From NCBI GenBank assembly GCA_021769525.1, contig JAETSQ010000005.1:1-64000 (forward strand): 64,000 nucleotides of DNA, given 5' to 3'. The position numbers were made by a program, and so were the translations under genes. Of the stretch, positions 51,425-60,887 are shown piece by piece. Below the pieces are notes generated by a model, which ran no database searches, was not told where the DNA came from, and worked only from the letters and a program-made list of their open reading frames with translations. The number at the start of each line of letters is the position of its first letter. The stretch's first letter is position 1. The stretch is from Oscillospiraceae bacterium (GTDB taxonomy: Bacteria > Bacillota > Clostridia > Oscillospirales > Ruminococcaceae).

Positions 51425-53911
51425 ATGGATGAGAAGAAAAAAGTCCGCAGAAAAGTGACGCCCCGCCCCAAGGAGCCCCAGACGGAGGCCCCGGCGGAGC
51501 TGGTGCTGGCGGAGGAGATGCCGGTGCTGGCCCTCCGGGGGCTGGTGCTGTTCCCCAATATGATCCTCCACTTTGACGTGGGGCGGGAGAAGTCGGTCCT
51601 CGCCCTCAATGAGGCCATCAGCAGCAACCGCAAGATCTTCCTGGTGGCCCAGCGGGACCTCACCGCCGATGACCCCGGCCAGGCGGAGCTCTACCAGGTG
51701 GGGGTGGTGGCGGAGGCCCGCCAGATCATCCGCATCCAGGCGGAGACCCTGCGGGTGCTGGTGGAAGGGAAGTACCGCGCCCGGCTGCTCACCGTCACCA
51801 AGACGGAGCCCTTCCTCTCCGGGATCGTGGAGGACTACCCCACCAAGCTGCGGATCGCCAGCCGTCCCCACAGCGGGGCGCTGGTGCGGGCGGCCAAGGA
51901 CCTGTTCAGCCGCTACTGCGACCTGATCCCCAAGATGCCGCGGGAGCTGGTGCTGGGGGTGATGGATTCGGAGGACCCCCTCTACCTTTCGGAGTATATC
52001 GCCAGCAACATCCAGCTGGACTATGAGGAGAAGCAGCGCATCCTGGAGGAGACCAGCGTGATGAAGCGGATGGAGCGCATCGTCCGCCTGCTGGAGGAAG
52101 AAAACGAGATCCTCAGCCTGGAGCAGAACATCCAGGAACGGGTGCGGGAGCAGGTGGACAAGAACCAGCGGGAGTACTACCTGCGGGAGCAGATGAAGAT
52201 CATCTCCGAGGAGTTGGGGGAGGGGGAGAGCCCCTACGAGGAGCTGGACCTGTACCGGGAAAAGATCCTGGCCCTGCACCTCCCGGCGGAATCCGAGGGG
52301 AAGCTCCTCAAGGAGCTGGATAAGCTCATGAAGATGCCCGGCAGTTCCCAGGAGGGCTCGGTGATACGGACCTACCTGGATACGGTGCTGGACCTCCCCT
52401 GGAACATCTACACCAGGGATAAGATCGACATCCCCAGGGCCCGCCGCCTCCTGGACCAGGAGCACTACGGCCTTGCCAAGGTGAAGGAGCGGGTCCTGGA
52501 ATCCCTGGCGGTGCGAAAGCTGGCGCCGGAGATCAAGGGCCAGATCCTCTGTCTGGTGGGCCCTCCCGGCGTTGGAAAAACCTCCATCGCCCGGTCCATC
52601 GCCAGCTCCATGGGGCGCAAGTACGTGCGGATGTCCCTGGGGGGCGTCCGGGACGAGTCGGACATCCGGGGCCACCGCAAGACCTACGTTGCCTCCATGC
52701 CCGGACGGATCATCGGGGCCATCCGGCAGGCGGGGAGCTCCAACCCCCTGCTGCTGCTGGACGAGATCGATAAATTGGGCCACGACTTCCGGGGGGACCC
52801 CTCCTCCGCCCTGCTGGAGGTGCTGGACGCGGAGCAGAACCACAGCTTCCGGGACCACTTCCTGGAGATCCCCTACGACCTTTCCCAGGTGTTCTTCATC
52901 GCCACCGCCAACGACCGGGGCGCCATCCCGGCCCCCCTCCTGGACCGGATGGAGATCATCGAACTTTCCAGCTACACCAGGGAGGAAAAGCTGCAGATCG
53001 CGAAGCGCCACCTGGTCCAGAAGCAGATCAAGCGCCACGGCCTTGCCAAAAAACAGCTGAAGATTTCCGATAAGGCCCTTCGGGAGATCATCGACTACTA
53101 CACGCGGGAGGCCGGCGTGCGCACCCTGGAGCGGAACATCGCCTCCATCTGCCGCAAGGCGGCCATGGAGGTGGTCTCCAAGGGGGAGGAGGCCCGCATC
53201 GCCGTCACCCCGGAAAACCTGGAGGGATACCTGGGCCCCAAAAAGTACCGGGACGATGAGATGGTCCGGGGGGACCAGGTGGGGGTGGCCAACGGCCTGG
53301 CCTGGACCGCCGTGGGGGGCGAGATGCTCCAGGTGGAGGCGGCGGTGATGGAGGGCGCCGGCAAGGACCAGTTCACCGGCAGCCTGGGGGACGTGATGAA
53401 GGAATCGGTGGCCGCAGCCATCACCTACATCCGCACCGTGGCCCGGCAGTACGGCATCAGCGAGAGCTTCTATAAGGACCGGGACATCCACATCCACTTC
53501 CCGGAAGGCGCGGTGCCCAAGGACGGCCCCTCGGCGGGCATCACCACCTGCACCGCCCTGGTCTCCGCCCTTTCCGGCATCCCGGTGCGCCACGACGTGG
53601 CTATGACCGGGGAGATCACCCTCCGGGGCCGGGTGCTGCCCATCGGCGGCCTGAAGGAGAAGACCATGGCCGCCTACAAATACGGCATGAAGCAGGTGAT
53701 CATCCCGGCGGCCAACCTCCCCGACCTGGCGGAGGTGGACCCGGTGGTGAAGGAGGCCATCCGCTTCGTTCCCGCCGAGACGATGGAGACGGTGCTGCGC
53801 ACCGCCCTGCTGCGGTATCCCCAGGAGACGCACCCCGTTCCGGTCCAGGAGATGGACCTCGCCATCCCGCCGGTGGAAAGCGGCAAGGGCCAGCCGGTGC
53901 TGCGGCAGTAG
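51425..53911 (+). CDS. lon: ATP-dependent Lon protease
   Basis: An 828-residue homo-oligomeric AAA+ serine protease that degrades misfolded and regulatory proteins. The LonN substrate-binding domain (about 35-225) begins with [20 protein letters not shown]-like sequence. Walker A is [16 protein letters not shown] (near 377), and [20 protein letters not shown] follows. The protease domain has the catalytic Ser in [15 protein letters not shown] (near 700) and the Lys in [17 protein letters not shown] (near 743). I chose ATG at 51425, eleven bases after AAAGGTGG; a GTG at 51410 lies within that RBS. It completes the tig-clpP-clpX-lon cluster. A gap of ten bases separates it from engB. Confidence 0.96.
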   Translation: MDEKKKVRRKVTPRPKEPQTEAPAELVLAEEMPVLALRGLVLFPNMILHFDVGREKSVLALNEAISSNRKIFLVAQRDLTADDPGQAELYQVGVVAEARQIIRIQAETLRVLVEGKYRARLLTVTKTEPFLSGIVEDYPTKLRIASRPHSGALVRAAKDLFSRYCDLIPKMPRELVLGVMDSEDPLYLSEYIASNIQLDYEEKQRILEETSVMKRMERIVRLLEEENEILSLEQNIQERVREQVDKNQREYYLREQMKIISEELGEGESPYEELDLYREKILALHLPAESEGKLLKELDKLMKMPGSSQEGSVIRTYLDTVLDLPWNIYTRDKIDIPRARRLLDQEHYGLAKVKERVLESLAVRKLAPEIKGQILCLVGPPGVGKTSIARSIASSMGRKYVRMSLGGVRDESDIRGHRKTYVASMPGRIIGAIRQAGSSNPLLLLDEIDKLGHDFRGDPSSALLEVLDAEQNHSFRDHFLEIPYDLSQVFFIATANDRGAIPAPLLDRMEIIELSSYTREEKLQIAKRHLVQKQIKRHGLAKKQLKISDKALREIIDYYTREAGVRTLERNIASICRKAAMEVVSKGEEARIAVTPENLEGYLGPKKYRDDEMVRGDQVGVANGLAWTAVGGEMLQVEAAVMEGAGKDQFTGSLGDVMKESVAAAITYIRTVARQYGISESFYKDRDIHIHFPEGAVPKDGPSAGITTCTALVSALSGIPVRHDVAMTGEITLRGRVLPIGGLKEKTMAAYKYGMKQVIIPAANLPDLAEVDPVVKEAIRFVPAETMETVLRTALLRYPQETHPVPVQEMDLAIPPVESGKGQPVLRQ

Positions 53912-53920
53912 GGGGGAGCC

Positions 53921-54538
53921 ATGAACTATCACAAAGTGAAATTCCTCACCTCCTTTGGAAACGCGGGGCAGCTGCCCCCTTCGGAAAAGCCGGAGATCGT
54001 CTTTGCGGGGCGCTCCAACGTGGGGAAGTCCTCTCTCATCAACAGCCTTTTTAACCAGAAGTCCCTGGCGCGGGTAAGCGCCACCCCCGGCAAGACCGCC
54101 ACCATCAACTTCTTCGAGACGGAGCACCTGATCTTTGCCGACCTCCCCGGCTACGGCTACGCCAAGGTGAGCCGGGGGGAGAAGCGCCGCTGGGCGGACC
54201 TCATCGAGGGGTACTTTGCCCAGGACCGGGATATTGTCCTGGTCCTCTCCCTGGTGGACAGCCGGCATCCCCCCTCGGCGGACGACCGGATGATGGTGGA
54301 GTTCCTCATCGAAAATGAGCTGCCCTTTGTGGTGATCCTCACCAAGACGGATAAGCTCTCGGCCCGGCAGCGGCAGGAGCGGCTGGAGGCCGTCCGCCGG
54401 GAGCTCCCCTGCGGGGACCGGCTGACCCTGCTGCCCTTCTCCTCCCAGACCGGGGAGGGGCGGGAGGAGCTGCGGGAGCTCCTGGACCGGCTGGAGGCAG
54501 ATCTCCTTCTGGAGAGCTGCGGGGAGGAAGGAGAATGA
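53921..54538 (+). CDS. engB: Ribosome biogenesis GTPase EngB (YsxC/YihA)
   Basis: A 205-residue GTPase required for 50S subunit assembly. G1 is [15 protein letters not shown] (near 28), the switch I Thr region is ATPGKTATINFFE, G3 is ADLPGYGYAKVSRGEKRRW (near 74), and G4 is ILTKTDKLS (near 140). EIVFAGRSNVGKSSL is typical of the family. lon-engB is the usual order in Firmicutes. RBS is GGGGGGAG. The stop overlaps the most upstream possible lysA ATG. Confidence 0.96.
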   Translation: MNYHKVKFLTSFGNAGQLPPSEKPEIVFAGRSNVGKSSLINSLFNQKSLARVSATPGKTATINFFETEHLIFADLPGYGYAKVSRGEKRRWADLIEGYFAQDRDIVLVLSLVDSRHPPSADDRMMVEFLIENELPFVVILTKTDKLSARQRQERLEAVRRELPCGDRLTLLPFSSQTGEGREELRELLDRLEADLLLESCGEEGE

Positions 54539-54543
54539 CCGCG

Positions 54544-55842
54544 ATGTTTTTTTTGGACCATCTGGACACGAACCGCCAGGGGCATCTCACCATCGACGGG
54601 GTGGATACCTTGGCCCTGGCGGAGGAATACGGCACCCCCCTCTATGTGATGAGCGAGGCGGCCATCCGGGAGAACTGCCGCCGCTACCGGGACTCCATGG
54701 AGCGCTTCTACGGCGGCCGGGGGATGGTGGCCTACGCCTCCAAGGCCTTCTGCTGCAAAGCCATCTGCCGCCTGGTGATGGAGGAGGGGCTGGGGCTGGA
54801 CGTGGTCTCCGCCGGGGAGCTGTACACCGCCCGCGCCGCGGACTTCCCCATGGAGCGGGTGGTCTTCCACGGCAACAACAAGACCCCCGATGAGCTGGTG
54901 ATGGCCCTGGAATACGGGGTAGGGCGGATCGTGGTGGACAACCTCACCGAGCTGCGCCTGCTGGATACGCTGGCGGCGGCCAGGGGAACGGCGGCCCCGG
55001 TGATGCTCCGGGTGAAGCCGGGCATCGACGCCCACACCCACAGTTTTATCCGCACCGGCCAGATCGACAGCAAGTTTGGCTTTGCCCTGGAGACCGGGGA
55101 GGCCCTGTCCGCCGTCCAGGAGGCCCTGAAGGCGCCGCATCTGCGGCTGCTGGGCCTCCACTGCCACATCGGCTCCCAAATCTTTGACATCGAGCCCTTC
55201 TGCCACGCCGCCAAGGTGATGCTGGAGTTTATGGGGCTCATCTGCCGGGAGACCGGCGCCGCCCTCCCGGAGCTGAACCTGGGCGGAGGCTTCGGCATCC
55301 CGTACATACAGGAAAACGACCCGGTCCCCTACTGCCGGTATATGGAGAAGGTCTCCGGGGTGGTGAAGGAGACCTGCGGGAAGCTGGGCTTCCCCACCCC
55401 CTTTATCCTCATCGAGCCGGGGCGCTCCATTGTGGGGACGGCGGGGATCACCCTCTACCGGGTGGGGGCGGTCAAGACCATTCCGGGGGTGCGCACCTAT
55501 GTCTCGGTGGATGGCAGCATGGCCGACGACCCCCGGTACGCCCTCTACCAGGCGGACTACACCTTCACCTCGGCGCTCCGGGCGGAGGAGCCCAAGACCC
55601 AGGTGGTGACGGTGGCGGGGCGGTGCTGCGAGAGCGGCGACCTCCTGGGGGAAAACGTCCTCTTGCAGGAGGTGGAGCCGGGGGAGCTGATCGGCGTCTT
55701 CTGCACCGGCGCCTACCACTACTCTATGGCCAGCAACTACAACCGCATCCCCCGCCCGCCGGTGGTGCTGGTAGGGGAGGACGGCCCGCGGGTCATCGTC
55801 CGCCGGGAGACGCTGGAGGACCTCATCCGCTGCGATCTGTAG
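54544..55842 (+). CDS. lysA: Diaminopimelate decarboxylase
   Basis: A 432-residue PLP enzyme that decarboxylates meso-diaminopimelate to lysine, the last step of lysine synthesis. The PLP Lys is in GMVAYASKAFCCKAICRLV (near 66). LGLDVVSAGELYTA, LGLHCHIGSQIFD and NLGGGFGIPYIQENDP are fold type III signatures. The catalytic Cys is in GRCCESGDLLGENV (near 365), with GAYHYSMASNYN near the end. The ATG at 54544 is 10 bases after AAGGAG. An ATG at 54535 overlaps the engB stop but lies only one base after that RBS. Confidence 0.95.
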   Translation: MFFLDHLDTNRQGHLTIDGVDTLALAEEYGTPLYVMSEAAIRENCRRYRDSMERFYGGRGMVAYASKAFCCKAICRLVMEEGLGLDVVSAGELYTARAADFPMERVVFHGNNKTPDELVMALEYGVGRIVVDNLTELRLLDTLAAARGTAAPVMLRVKPGIDAHTHSFIRTGQIDSKFGFALETGEALSAVQEALKAPHLRLLGLHCHIGSQIFDIEPFCHAAKVMLEFMGLICRETGAALPELNLGGGFGIPYIQENDPVPYCRYMEKVSGVVKETCGKLGFPTPFILIEPGRSIVGTAGITLYRVGAVKTIPGVRTYVSVDGSMADDPRYALYQADYTFTSALRAEEPKTQVVTVAGRCCESGDLLGENVLLQEVEPGELIGVFCTGAYHYSMASNYNRIPRPPVVLVGEDGPRVIVRRETLEDLIRCDL

Positions 55843-55910
55843 GAGAGAAAGGCTAAGGCGCATCCCTACAGCTGTTTTCCGGACAGATCATCTTTGGCGT
55901 CAAGGACATT

Positions 55911-55968
55911 TGCCGTTCTTCTTTCGCAAGAAGAAAAAGAAGTGGGGGCCGGGGTGACCCCCCGGAAT
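55911..55968. repeat. Dispersed two-hairpin repeat, copy C
   Basis: TTCTTCTT (55916-55923) pairs with AAGAAGAA (55928-55935). AAAAGAAGTGGGGGC and a GC hairpin, CCGGGG with CCCCGG (55949-55965), follow. Copies near 60706 (inverted) and 63537 share AAAAGAAGTGGGGGC exactly. It lies between lysA and the dehydrogenase gene. Confidence 0.7.
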
Positions 55969-55997
55969 CGCTATCCTCAATAAAGGAGAAGATCGTT

Positions 55998-56921
55998 ATG
56001 CGCAGGATCGGGATCATCGGGGCGGGACACGTGGGGAGCCACGTGGGCTCCGCCCTTATCGCGGCAGGGGCTTGTGAGGAGCTGTTCTACATCGACATCG
56101 AGGAGGGGAAGGCGCGGGCCCAGGCGGACGACCTCCAGGACATGGTCTCCCTCATCGGGCGCCAGGTCCGGGTGGAGGCGGGGACGTACAGCGATCTGAC
56201 CGCCGCGGATGTGGTGGTGATCTGCGCCAGCGGCCCCATCTGCAAGGAGGACCGCCTGGAGGAGCTGGGAGAATCCGTCCGGGTGATGGATGAGATCATC
56301 CCCCATCTGAAAAAAAGCGGATTTGCCGGCATCCTGCTGGTCATCACCAACCCGGTGGACATTGTGACCCGCTACCTGGCCCAGGAGCTGGAGCTGCCCT
56401 GGAGACGGGTCATCGGCAGCGGCACCACCCTGGATACCGCCCGGCAGGTGCGGGAGCTTTCCCGCCGCACCGGGGTGGCCCAGGGCTCCATCCAGGGGAT
56501 GGTGCTGGGGGAGCACGGGGAAAGCCAGGTCTCCTGCTGGAGCCAGGTGGCCGTGGGCGGAGTGCCCCTGGCCCGGCTGCGGGAGACCGACCCCGCCTGG
56601 AAGGCCCTGGACCTCCCGGCCGTCGGCGAGGCCGCCCGCGCGGCGGGGTGGGACATCCTCTGCCACAAGGGTGCCACCGAGTTCGGCATCGGCATGGCGG
56701 CGGCGCGGATCATCCGGGCCATCCTGGGGGATGAGGGCCGGGTCCTCCCCGTCTCGGTGCCGGTGGGGGAGCCGAAGGGCGTCTTTGCCAGCCTCCCCTG
56801 CGTCCTGGGGAGGGAAGGGGTGGAGAAGGTCCTCCGCCCCGCTCTGGACCCGGCGGAACAGGAGCGGTTTGACGCTTCCTGCGCCCGGATGGAGGAATAT
56901 TGGCGGACCATCAAACGATAA
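55998..56921 (+). CDS. L-2-hydroxyacid dehydrogenase (LDH/MDH family, hydroxyisocaproate-type)
   Basis: A 307-residue NAD-dependent dehydrogenase. The Rossmann start is RRIGIIGAGHVGSHVGSALI. ILLVITNPVDIVTRYLAQEL, VIGSGTTLDTARQVRELSRR and MVLGEHGESQV (active-site His) are the conserved LDH/MDH motifs. The substrate-specificity loop (ICASGPICKEDRLEELGESV) does not match lactate dehydrogenase (QKPGETR) or malate dehydrogenase. It is closer to L-2-hydroxyisocaproate dehydrogenase. An aminotransferase gene follows 15 bases later, suggesting that a 2-oxo acid from an amino acid is reduced to its 2-hydroxy acid. RBS is AAAGGAG. Confidence 0.85.
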   Translation: MRRIGIIGAGHVGSHVGSALIAAGACEELFYIDIEEGKARAQADDLQDMVSLIGRQVRVEAGTYSDLTAADVVVICASGPICKEDRLEELGESVRVMDEIIPHLKKSGFAGILLVITNPVDIVTRYLAQELELPWRRVIGSGTTLDTARQVRELSRRTGVAQGSIQGMVLGEHGESQVSCWSQVAVGGVPLARLRETDPAWKALDLPAVGEAARAAGWDILCHKGATEFGIGMAAARIIRAILGDEGRVLPVSVPVGEPKGVFASLPCVLGREGVEKVLRPALDPAEQERFDASCARMEEYWRTIKR

Positions 56922-56936
56922 AAGAGGTGTGCAGCA

Positions 56937-58100
56937 GTGAGAGAGCTTTTGAACCGGCGGTTTCTGGTCCCCCGGACCAGCGCCATCGCCGAGGCCGCGG
57001 AGACGGCCCGGCGGTATGACGACCTCATCAACCTTTCCATCGGGGATCCGGATGTCCCCACCCCCCGGCGGATCATCGACCGGGCCTTTGCCGACGCCCT
57101 GGAGGGCCACACCAAGTACACCGACCCCCGCGGCTACCGGGAGCTGCGGGAGGCCATCTGCGCCTTCTACCGGGAGGAATACGGGGACCGGGTGACGGAT
57201 GAAGAGGTGTTTGTCTGCGCCGCCGGCGTGGTGGGGATGTACCTGGTCTTCCAGGTGCTGCTGGATCCGGGGGACGAGGTGATCATCCCGGACCCCTACT
57301 TCACCTGCTACCCGGACCAGGTGCGGGCCGCGGGGGGAAAGCCGGTCTTTCTCCCCACCTATGAGGAAGAGGGCTTTTCCATCTGTTTGGAGCGGCTGGA
57401 GGGCCTGCTGACCCCCCGGACCAAGGCTATCCTCATCAACACCCCCAATAACCCCACAGGGGTCTGCCTTTCCCGGCAGAACCTTACGGAGCTGGCCGGC
57501 TTCTGCCGGGAACACGACCTCCTGGTGGTGGCGGACGACATCTACACCAACTTCTGCTACGGGGAGCCCTTTTTCCCCATCCGGGCGCTGGAGGGGATGG
57601 GGGAGCGCACCGTCACCGTCAACAGCTTTTCCAAGAACTACATCATGACCGGCTTCCGCATCGGCAACATCGTTGCCCCGGCGCCGGTGATCCGGGCCAT
57701 CCAGCAGCTCAATGAGTATGTGGTCTACTCCGCCCCCTCCGTCTCCCAGCGGGGGGCCCTGTGGGCCCTGGAGAGCCGCGGGGAGATCGAGCCCTCCCTT
57801 TGGGAGCTCTTCCGGGGGCGGATGGAGTACGCCGCCCGGCGGATCAATGAAGTCCCCTGGATGTCGGTGCCCATGCCCCAGGGGAGCATCTATCTCTTCC
57901 CCAGCATCCGGCGCACCGGCCTCACCTCCGCCCAGGCGGCGGAGCGCATCCTGGAGGAGGCCCACGTGCTGGTGCTGCCGGGGGATACCTTCGGAGCCTG
58001 CGGGGAGGGGTATCTGCGCATTGCCTGCACCGTGGAAAACGAGGTGATGGGCAGGGCCTTCGACCGAATCGCAAAAATGGAAATTCCCTTCCAGAAGTAA
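56937..58100 (+). CDS. Pyridoxal-phosphate aminotransferase, class I/II
   Basis: A 387-residue fold type I aminotransferase. LINLSIGDPDVPTPRRIIDR near the N-terminus, YTDPRGYRELREAICAFY, INTPNNPTGVCLSRQNL (near 168) and VADDIYTNFCYGEPF bind PLP and substrate. The PLP Lys is in VNSFSKNYIMTGFRIGN (near 227), and GEGYLRIACTVE provides the C-terminal arginine. It resembles the aspartate/aromatic/alanine group. Its partner dehydrogenase upstream suggests transamination followed by reduction, as in the reductive branch of amino-acid fermentation. The start is GTG at 56937 after AAAGAGGTG. A terminator follows. Confidence 0.9.
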   Translation: MRELLNRRFLVPRTSAIAEAAETARRYDDLINLSIGDPDVPTPRRIIDRAFADALEGHTKYTDPRGYRELREAICAFYREEYGDRVTDEEVFVCAAGVVGMYLVFQVLLDPGDEVIIPDPYFTCYPDQVRAAGGKPVFLPTYEEEGFSICLERLEGLLTPRTKAILINTPNNPTGVCLSRQNLTELAGFCREHDLLVVADDIYTNFCYGEPFFPIRALEGMGERTVTVNSFSKNYIMTGFRIGNIVAPAPVIRAIQQLNEYVVYSAPSVSQRGALWALESRGEIEPSLWELFRGRMEYAARRINEVPWMSVPMPQGSIYLFPSIRRTGLTSAQAAERILEEAHVLVLPGDTFGACGEGYLRIACTVENEVMGRAFDRIAKMEIPFQK

Positions 58101-58113
58101 AACCGTTCTTCCG

Positions 58114-58149
58114 TCCCTCCGCCTGCCCTGCCGCGGGCGGAGGGATTTT
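58114..58149 (+). terminator. Terminator after the aminotransferase gene
   Basis: TCCCTCCGCC (58114-58123) pairs with GGCGGAGGGA (58135-58144, with one extra G), followed by TTTTG. Confidence 0.8.
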
Positions 58150-58225
58150 GTGTTAAAATAAAGTTCAAATCGTGTACTTGATATGAAGAGAAGAAAAAAT
58201 ATTTTTGCAAGAGACAAATAACCCC

Positions 58226-58254
58226 TTGCTTTTTCGCCGGATATGCTGTACTAT
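58226..58254 (+). promoter_or_regulatory. Promoter of nrdD
   Basis: TTGCTT (58226-58231) and TACTAT (58249-58254), spacer 17 bases. The -10 lies inside the first NrdR box. Confidence 0.65.
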
Positions 58255-58295
58255 ATGTACAGCATATTTTCGGGACAGGCAACTAGATGTTGTGT
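58245..58295 (+). promoter_or_regulatory. Pair of NrdR boxes
   Basis: Two similar palindromic sites stand 32 bases apart, centre to centre: GTACTATATGTAC (58248-58260) and CAACTAGATGTTG (58280-58292). Both share ACTA-N-ATGT. The first sits in a longer perfect palindrome (about 58241-58267). A pair of boxes about three helical turns apart is the classic arrangement for the ribonucleotide reductase repressor NrdR. The first box covers the -10. Confidence 0.75.
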
Positions 58296-58324
58296 TTGGC
58301 CCCGTCTGTGAGGAGGCTTTTTTT

Positions 58325-60682
58325 ATGTCCAGGGAAGCTGGAACTACCAGAAAAGCGGCGGTACAAGCCGCTCCCGCTAAAAAGGCGGGGCCAAGATCCA
58401 TCCGGAAGCGCAACGGGGATACCGTCCCTTTTGACGCGACGAAGATCCGGGAGGCCATCCGCAAGGCCTGCGCGGCGGTGCCGGAGGAGAAGATCTCCAA
58501 AAAGGAGCTGGAGGACCTGACCGCCGCGGTGGTGGCCGCCATCCCCGGCCGCCGGATCCCCACCGTGGAGCAGGTGCAGGACCTGGTGGAGGAGACCCTC
58601 ATCCGGGAGGGCTATGCCCGCACCGCCAAGGCCTACATCCTCTACCGGGCGGAGCACGCCAAGATCCGCCAGTCGGAAGGGGACCTGATGGAGATCTACA
58701 AGGAGCTCACCTTCGCCTACGCCAAGGACGCGGACATCAAGCGGGAGAACGCCAACATCGACGCGGACACCGCCATGGGCACCATGCTCAAGTACGGCTC
58801 CGAGGGCTCCAAGTACTTCATCGATAACTACATCCTGCCCAAGGACGTGGCCGCCGCCCACATCAACGGGGACATCCACATCCACGATAAGGATTTTTAT
58901 ATGCTCACCGAGACCTGCTGTCAGATCGACCTTTTGAAGCTCTTTCACAACGGCTTTTCCACCGGTCACGGCTACCTGCGGGAGCCCAACGGCATCGGGA
59001 GCTACTCCGCCCTGGGGTGCATCGCCATCCAGGCCAACCAGAACGAGATGCACGGCGGCCAGTCGGTGCCGAACTTCGATTACTCCATGGCCCCCGGCGT
59101 GAAGAAGACCTTCCGCAAGGAGTACTTCAAGGCGCTGGCCCATTACCTCGCCTTCTGCCATGAGATGACCCAGGGGGACGCCAAGGCCCTGGTGGACGCG
59201 GTGAAAGCCGCCCTGGGGACCGAAGACCTGACCATGTCCGGGGAGAAGGAGTACGGGATGCGCCTCTCCCGGTGGCTCCCCCGCCACCAGCAGGAGGGCG
59301 GCTACCAGCAGATCACCGACGCCCAGACCCTCAACGCCCACCACGCCGCGGTGGAGGTGGCCCTCATCGAGACCGACAAGGCCACCTACCAGGCCATGGA
59401 GGCCCTGGTGCACAACCTGAACACCATGAACTCCAGAGCGGGGGCCCAGGTGCCCTTCAGCTCCATCAACTACGGCACCGATACCTCCCCGGAGGGCCGG
59501 ATGGTGATCCGAAACCTCCTGGATGCCACCAGCGCCGGCCTGGGCAATGGGGAGACCCCCATTTTCCCGGTGCAGATCTTCAAGGTGAAGGAGGGGGTCA
59601 GCTACGCCCCCGGCGACCCCAACTACGACCTGTTCCAGAAGGCGATCCGCACCTCCGCCAAGCGCCTCTTCCCCAACTTCAGCTTCCTGGACGCCCCCTT
59701 CAACCTCCAGTATTACCGTCCGGGGGATTACAACACCGAGGTGGCCTACATGGGCTGCCGCACCCGCGTGATGGGCAACCACTACGACCCAAGCCGGGAG
59801 GTGACCTGCGGCCGGGGGAACCTGAGCTTCACCTCCATCAACCTTCCCCGCATCGGCATCCAGGCCAAAGGGAATATCGACGAGTTCTACCGCATCCTGG
59901 ATGAGCGGGTGGCGCTGGTGGTGCGCCAGCTTCTCCACCGCTTCAAGATCCAGGCGGCCAAGAAGTGCCGCAACTACCCCTTCCTCATGGGGCAGGGGGT
60001 TTGGATCGACTCCGACAGCCTCAGCATGGATGACACCATCGGGGAGATCATCAAGCACGGCACCCTCAGCGTGGGCTTCATCGGCCTGGCGGAGACCCTG
60101 GTGGCCCTCACCGGCAAGCACCACGGGGAGAGTGAGGAGAGCCAGAAGCTGGGCCTGGAGATCGTCGGGCATATGCGTAAGCTGATGGACGACGAATCGG
60201 AGAAGACCGGCCTCAACTTCACCCTGCTGGCAACCCCCGCCGAGGGGCTCTCCGGGCGGTTCGTCCGCATCGACCGGGAGATGTTCGGCCGGATCCCCGG
60301 CGTCACCGACCGGGATTACTACACCAACTCCTTCCATGTGCCGGTCTACTATCCGGTGAAGGCCTTCCGGAAGATCCAGCTGGAGGGGCCCTACCACGCC
60401 CTCACCAACGCCGGGCACATCAGCTATGTGGAGCTGGACGGCGACGCCTGCAAGAACCCGGAGGCCTTTGAGGCGGTGATTCGCTGCATGAAGGAAAACG
60501 GCGTGGGCTACGGCTCGGTGAACCACCCGGTGGACCGGGACCCCATCTGCGGCTATACCGGCGTCATCGACGATGTATGTCCCCGGTGCGGCCGCCGGGA
60601 AGGGGAGGCCGTCCCGGTGGAGAAGCTCCGGGAGCTGAGAAAGCAGTTCCCCGGAATGCCCCAGTTTGTGGGACTGGAATAA
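58325..60682 (+). CDS. nrdD: Anaerobic ribonucleoside-triphosphate reductase, large chain lacking glycyl-radical motif
   Basis: A 785-residue class III ribonucleotide reductase. An ATP-cone (about 22-115, RSIRKRNGDTVPFDATKIRE) is followed by the NRDD domain with INGDIHIHDKDFYMLTETCC, GGQSVPNFDYSMAPG and AYMGCRTRVMGNHYDPS (thiyl-radical Cys region). The C-terminal zinc site has CGYTGVIDDVCPRCGRREG (about 744-762). After it the chain ends with EAVPVEKLRELRKQFPGMPQ and six more residues. The expected glycyl-radical motif (R-x-x-G-Y) is missing. A separate gene 205 bases downstream supplies that motif. NrdR boxes overlap the promoter. I chose ATG at 58325 with GAGGAGG upstream. Confidence 0.92.
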   Translation: MSREAGTTRKAAVQAAPAKKAGPRSIRKRNGDTVPFDATKIREAIRKACAAVPEEKISKKELEDLTAAVVAAIPGRRIPTVEQVQDLVEETLIREGYARTAKAYILYRAEHAKIRQSEGDLMEIYKELTFAYAKDADIKRENANIDADTAMGTMLKYGSEGSKYFIDNYILPKDVAAAHINGDIHIHDKDFYMLTETCCQIDLLKLFHNGFSTGHGYLREPNGIGSYSALGCIAIQANQNEMHGGQSVPNFDYSMAPGVKKTFRKEYFKALAHYLAFCHEMTQGDAKALVDAVKAALGTEDLTMSGEKEYGMRLSRWLPRHQQEGGYQQITDAQTLNAHHAAVEVALIETDKATYQAMEALVHNLNTMNSRAGAQVPFSSINYGTDTSPEGRMVIRNLLDATSAGLGNGETPIFPVQIFKVKEGVSYAPGDPNYDLFQKAIRTSAKRLFPNFSFLDAPFNLQYYRPGDYNTEVAYMGCRTRVMGNHYDPSREVTCGRGNLSFTSINLPRIGIQAKGNIDEFYRILDERVALVVRQLLHRFKIQAAKKCRNYPFLMGQGVWIDSDSLSMDDTIGEIIKHGTLSVGFIGLAETLVALTGKHHGESEESQKLGLEIVGHMRKLMDDESEKTGLNFTLLATPAEGLSGRFVRIDREMFGRIPGVTDRDYYTNSFHVPVYYPVKAFRKIQLEGPYHALTNAGHISYVELDGDACKNPEAFEAVIRCMKENGVGYGSVNHPVDRDPICGYTGVIDDVCPRCGRREGEAVPVEKLRELRKQFPGMPQFVGLE

Positions 60683-60705
60683 AGGAAGTATCCAATACGC
60701 CTTTT

Positions 60706-60779
60706 ATGCCAATCTGGGGCTTCGCCCCAGCCCCCACTTCTTTTTCTTCTTGCGAAAGAAGAAAAAAGAAGAACGGCCA
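60706..60779. repeat. Dispersed two-hairpin repeat, copy D (inverted)
   Basis: Read on the minus strand this copy has TTCTTCTTTCGCAAGAAG, AAAAGAAGTGGGGGC, a GC hairpin (CTGGGGC/GCCCCAG at 60714-60730) and ATTGGCAT. It matches copies A and C. It separates nrdD from the small radical-domain gene. Confidence 0.75.
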
Positions 60780-60887
60780 AAATATTTACAACGCAGCGGG
60801 CTGTTCCAAAATCTGCGCGAGTTGGAACTTCCGGAATAAAAGCATAGGACCTAAATTTGATTTTATAAAGAGAAGGAGAAAGCTATC

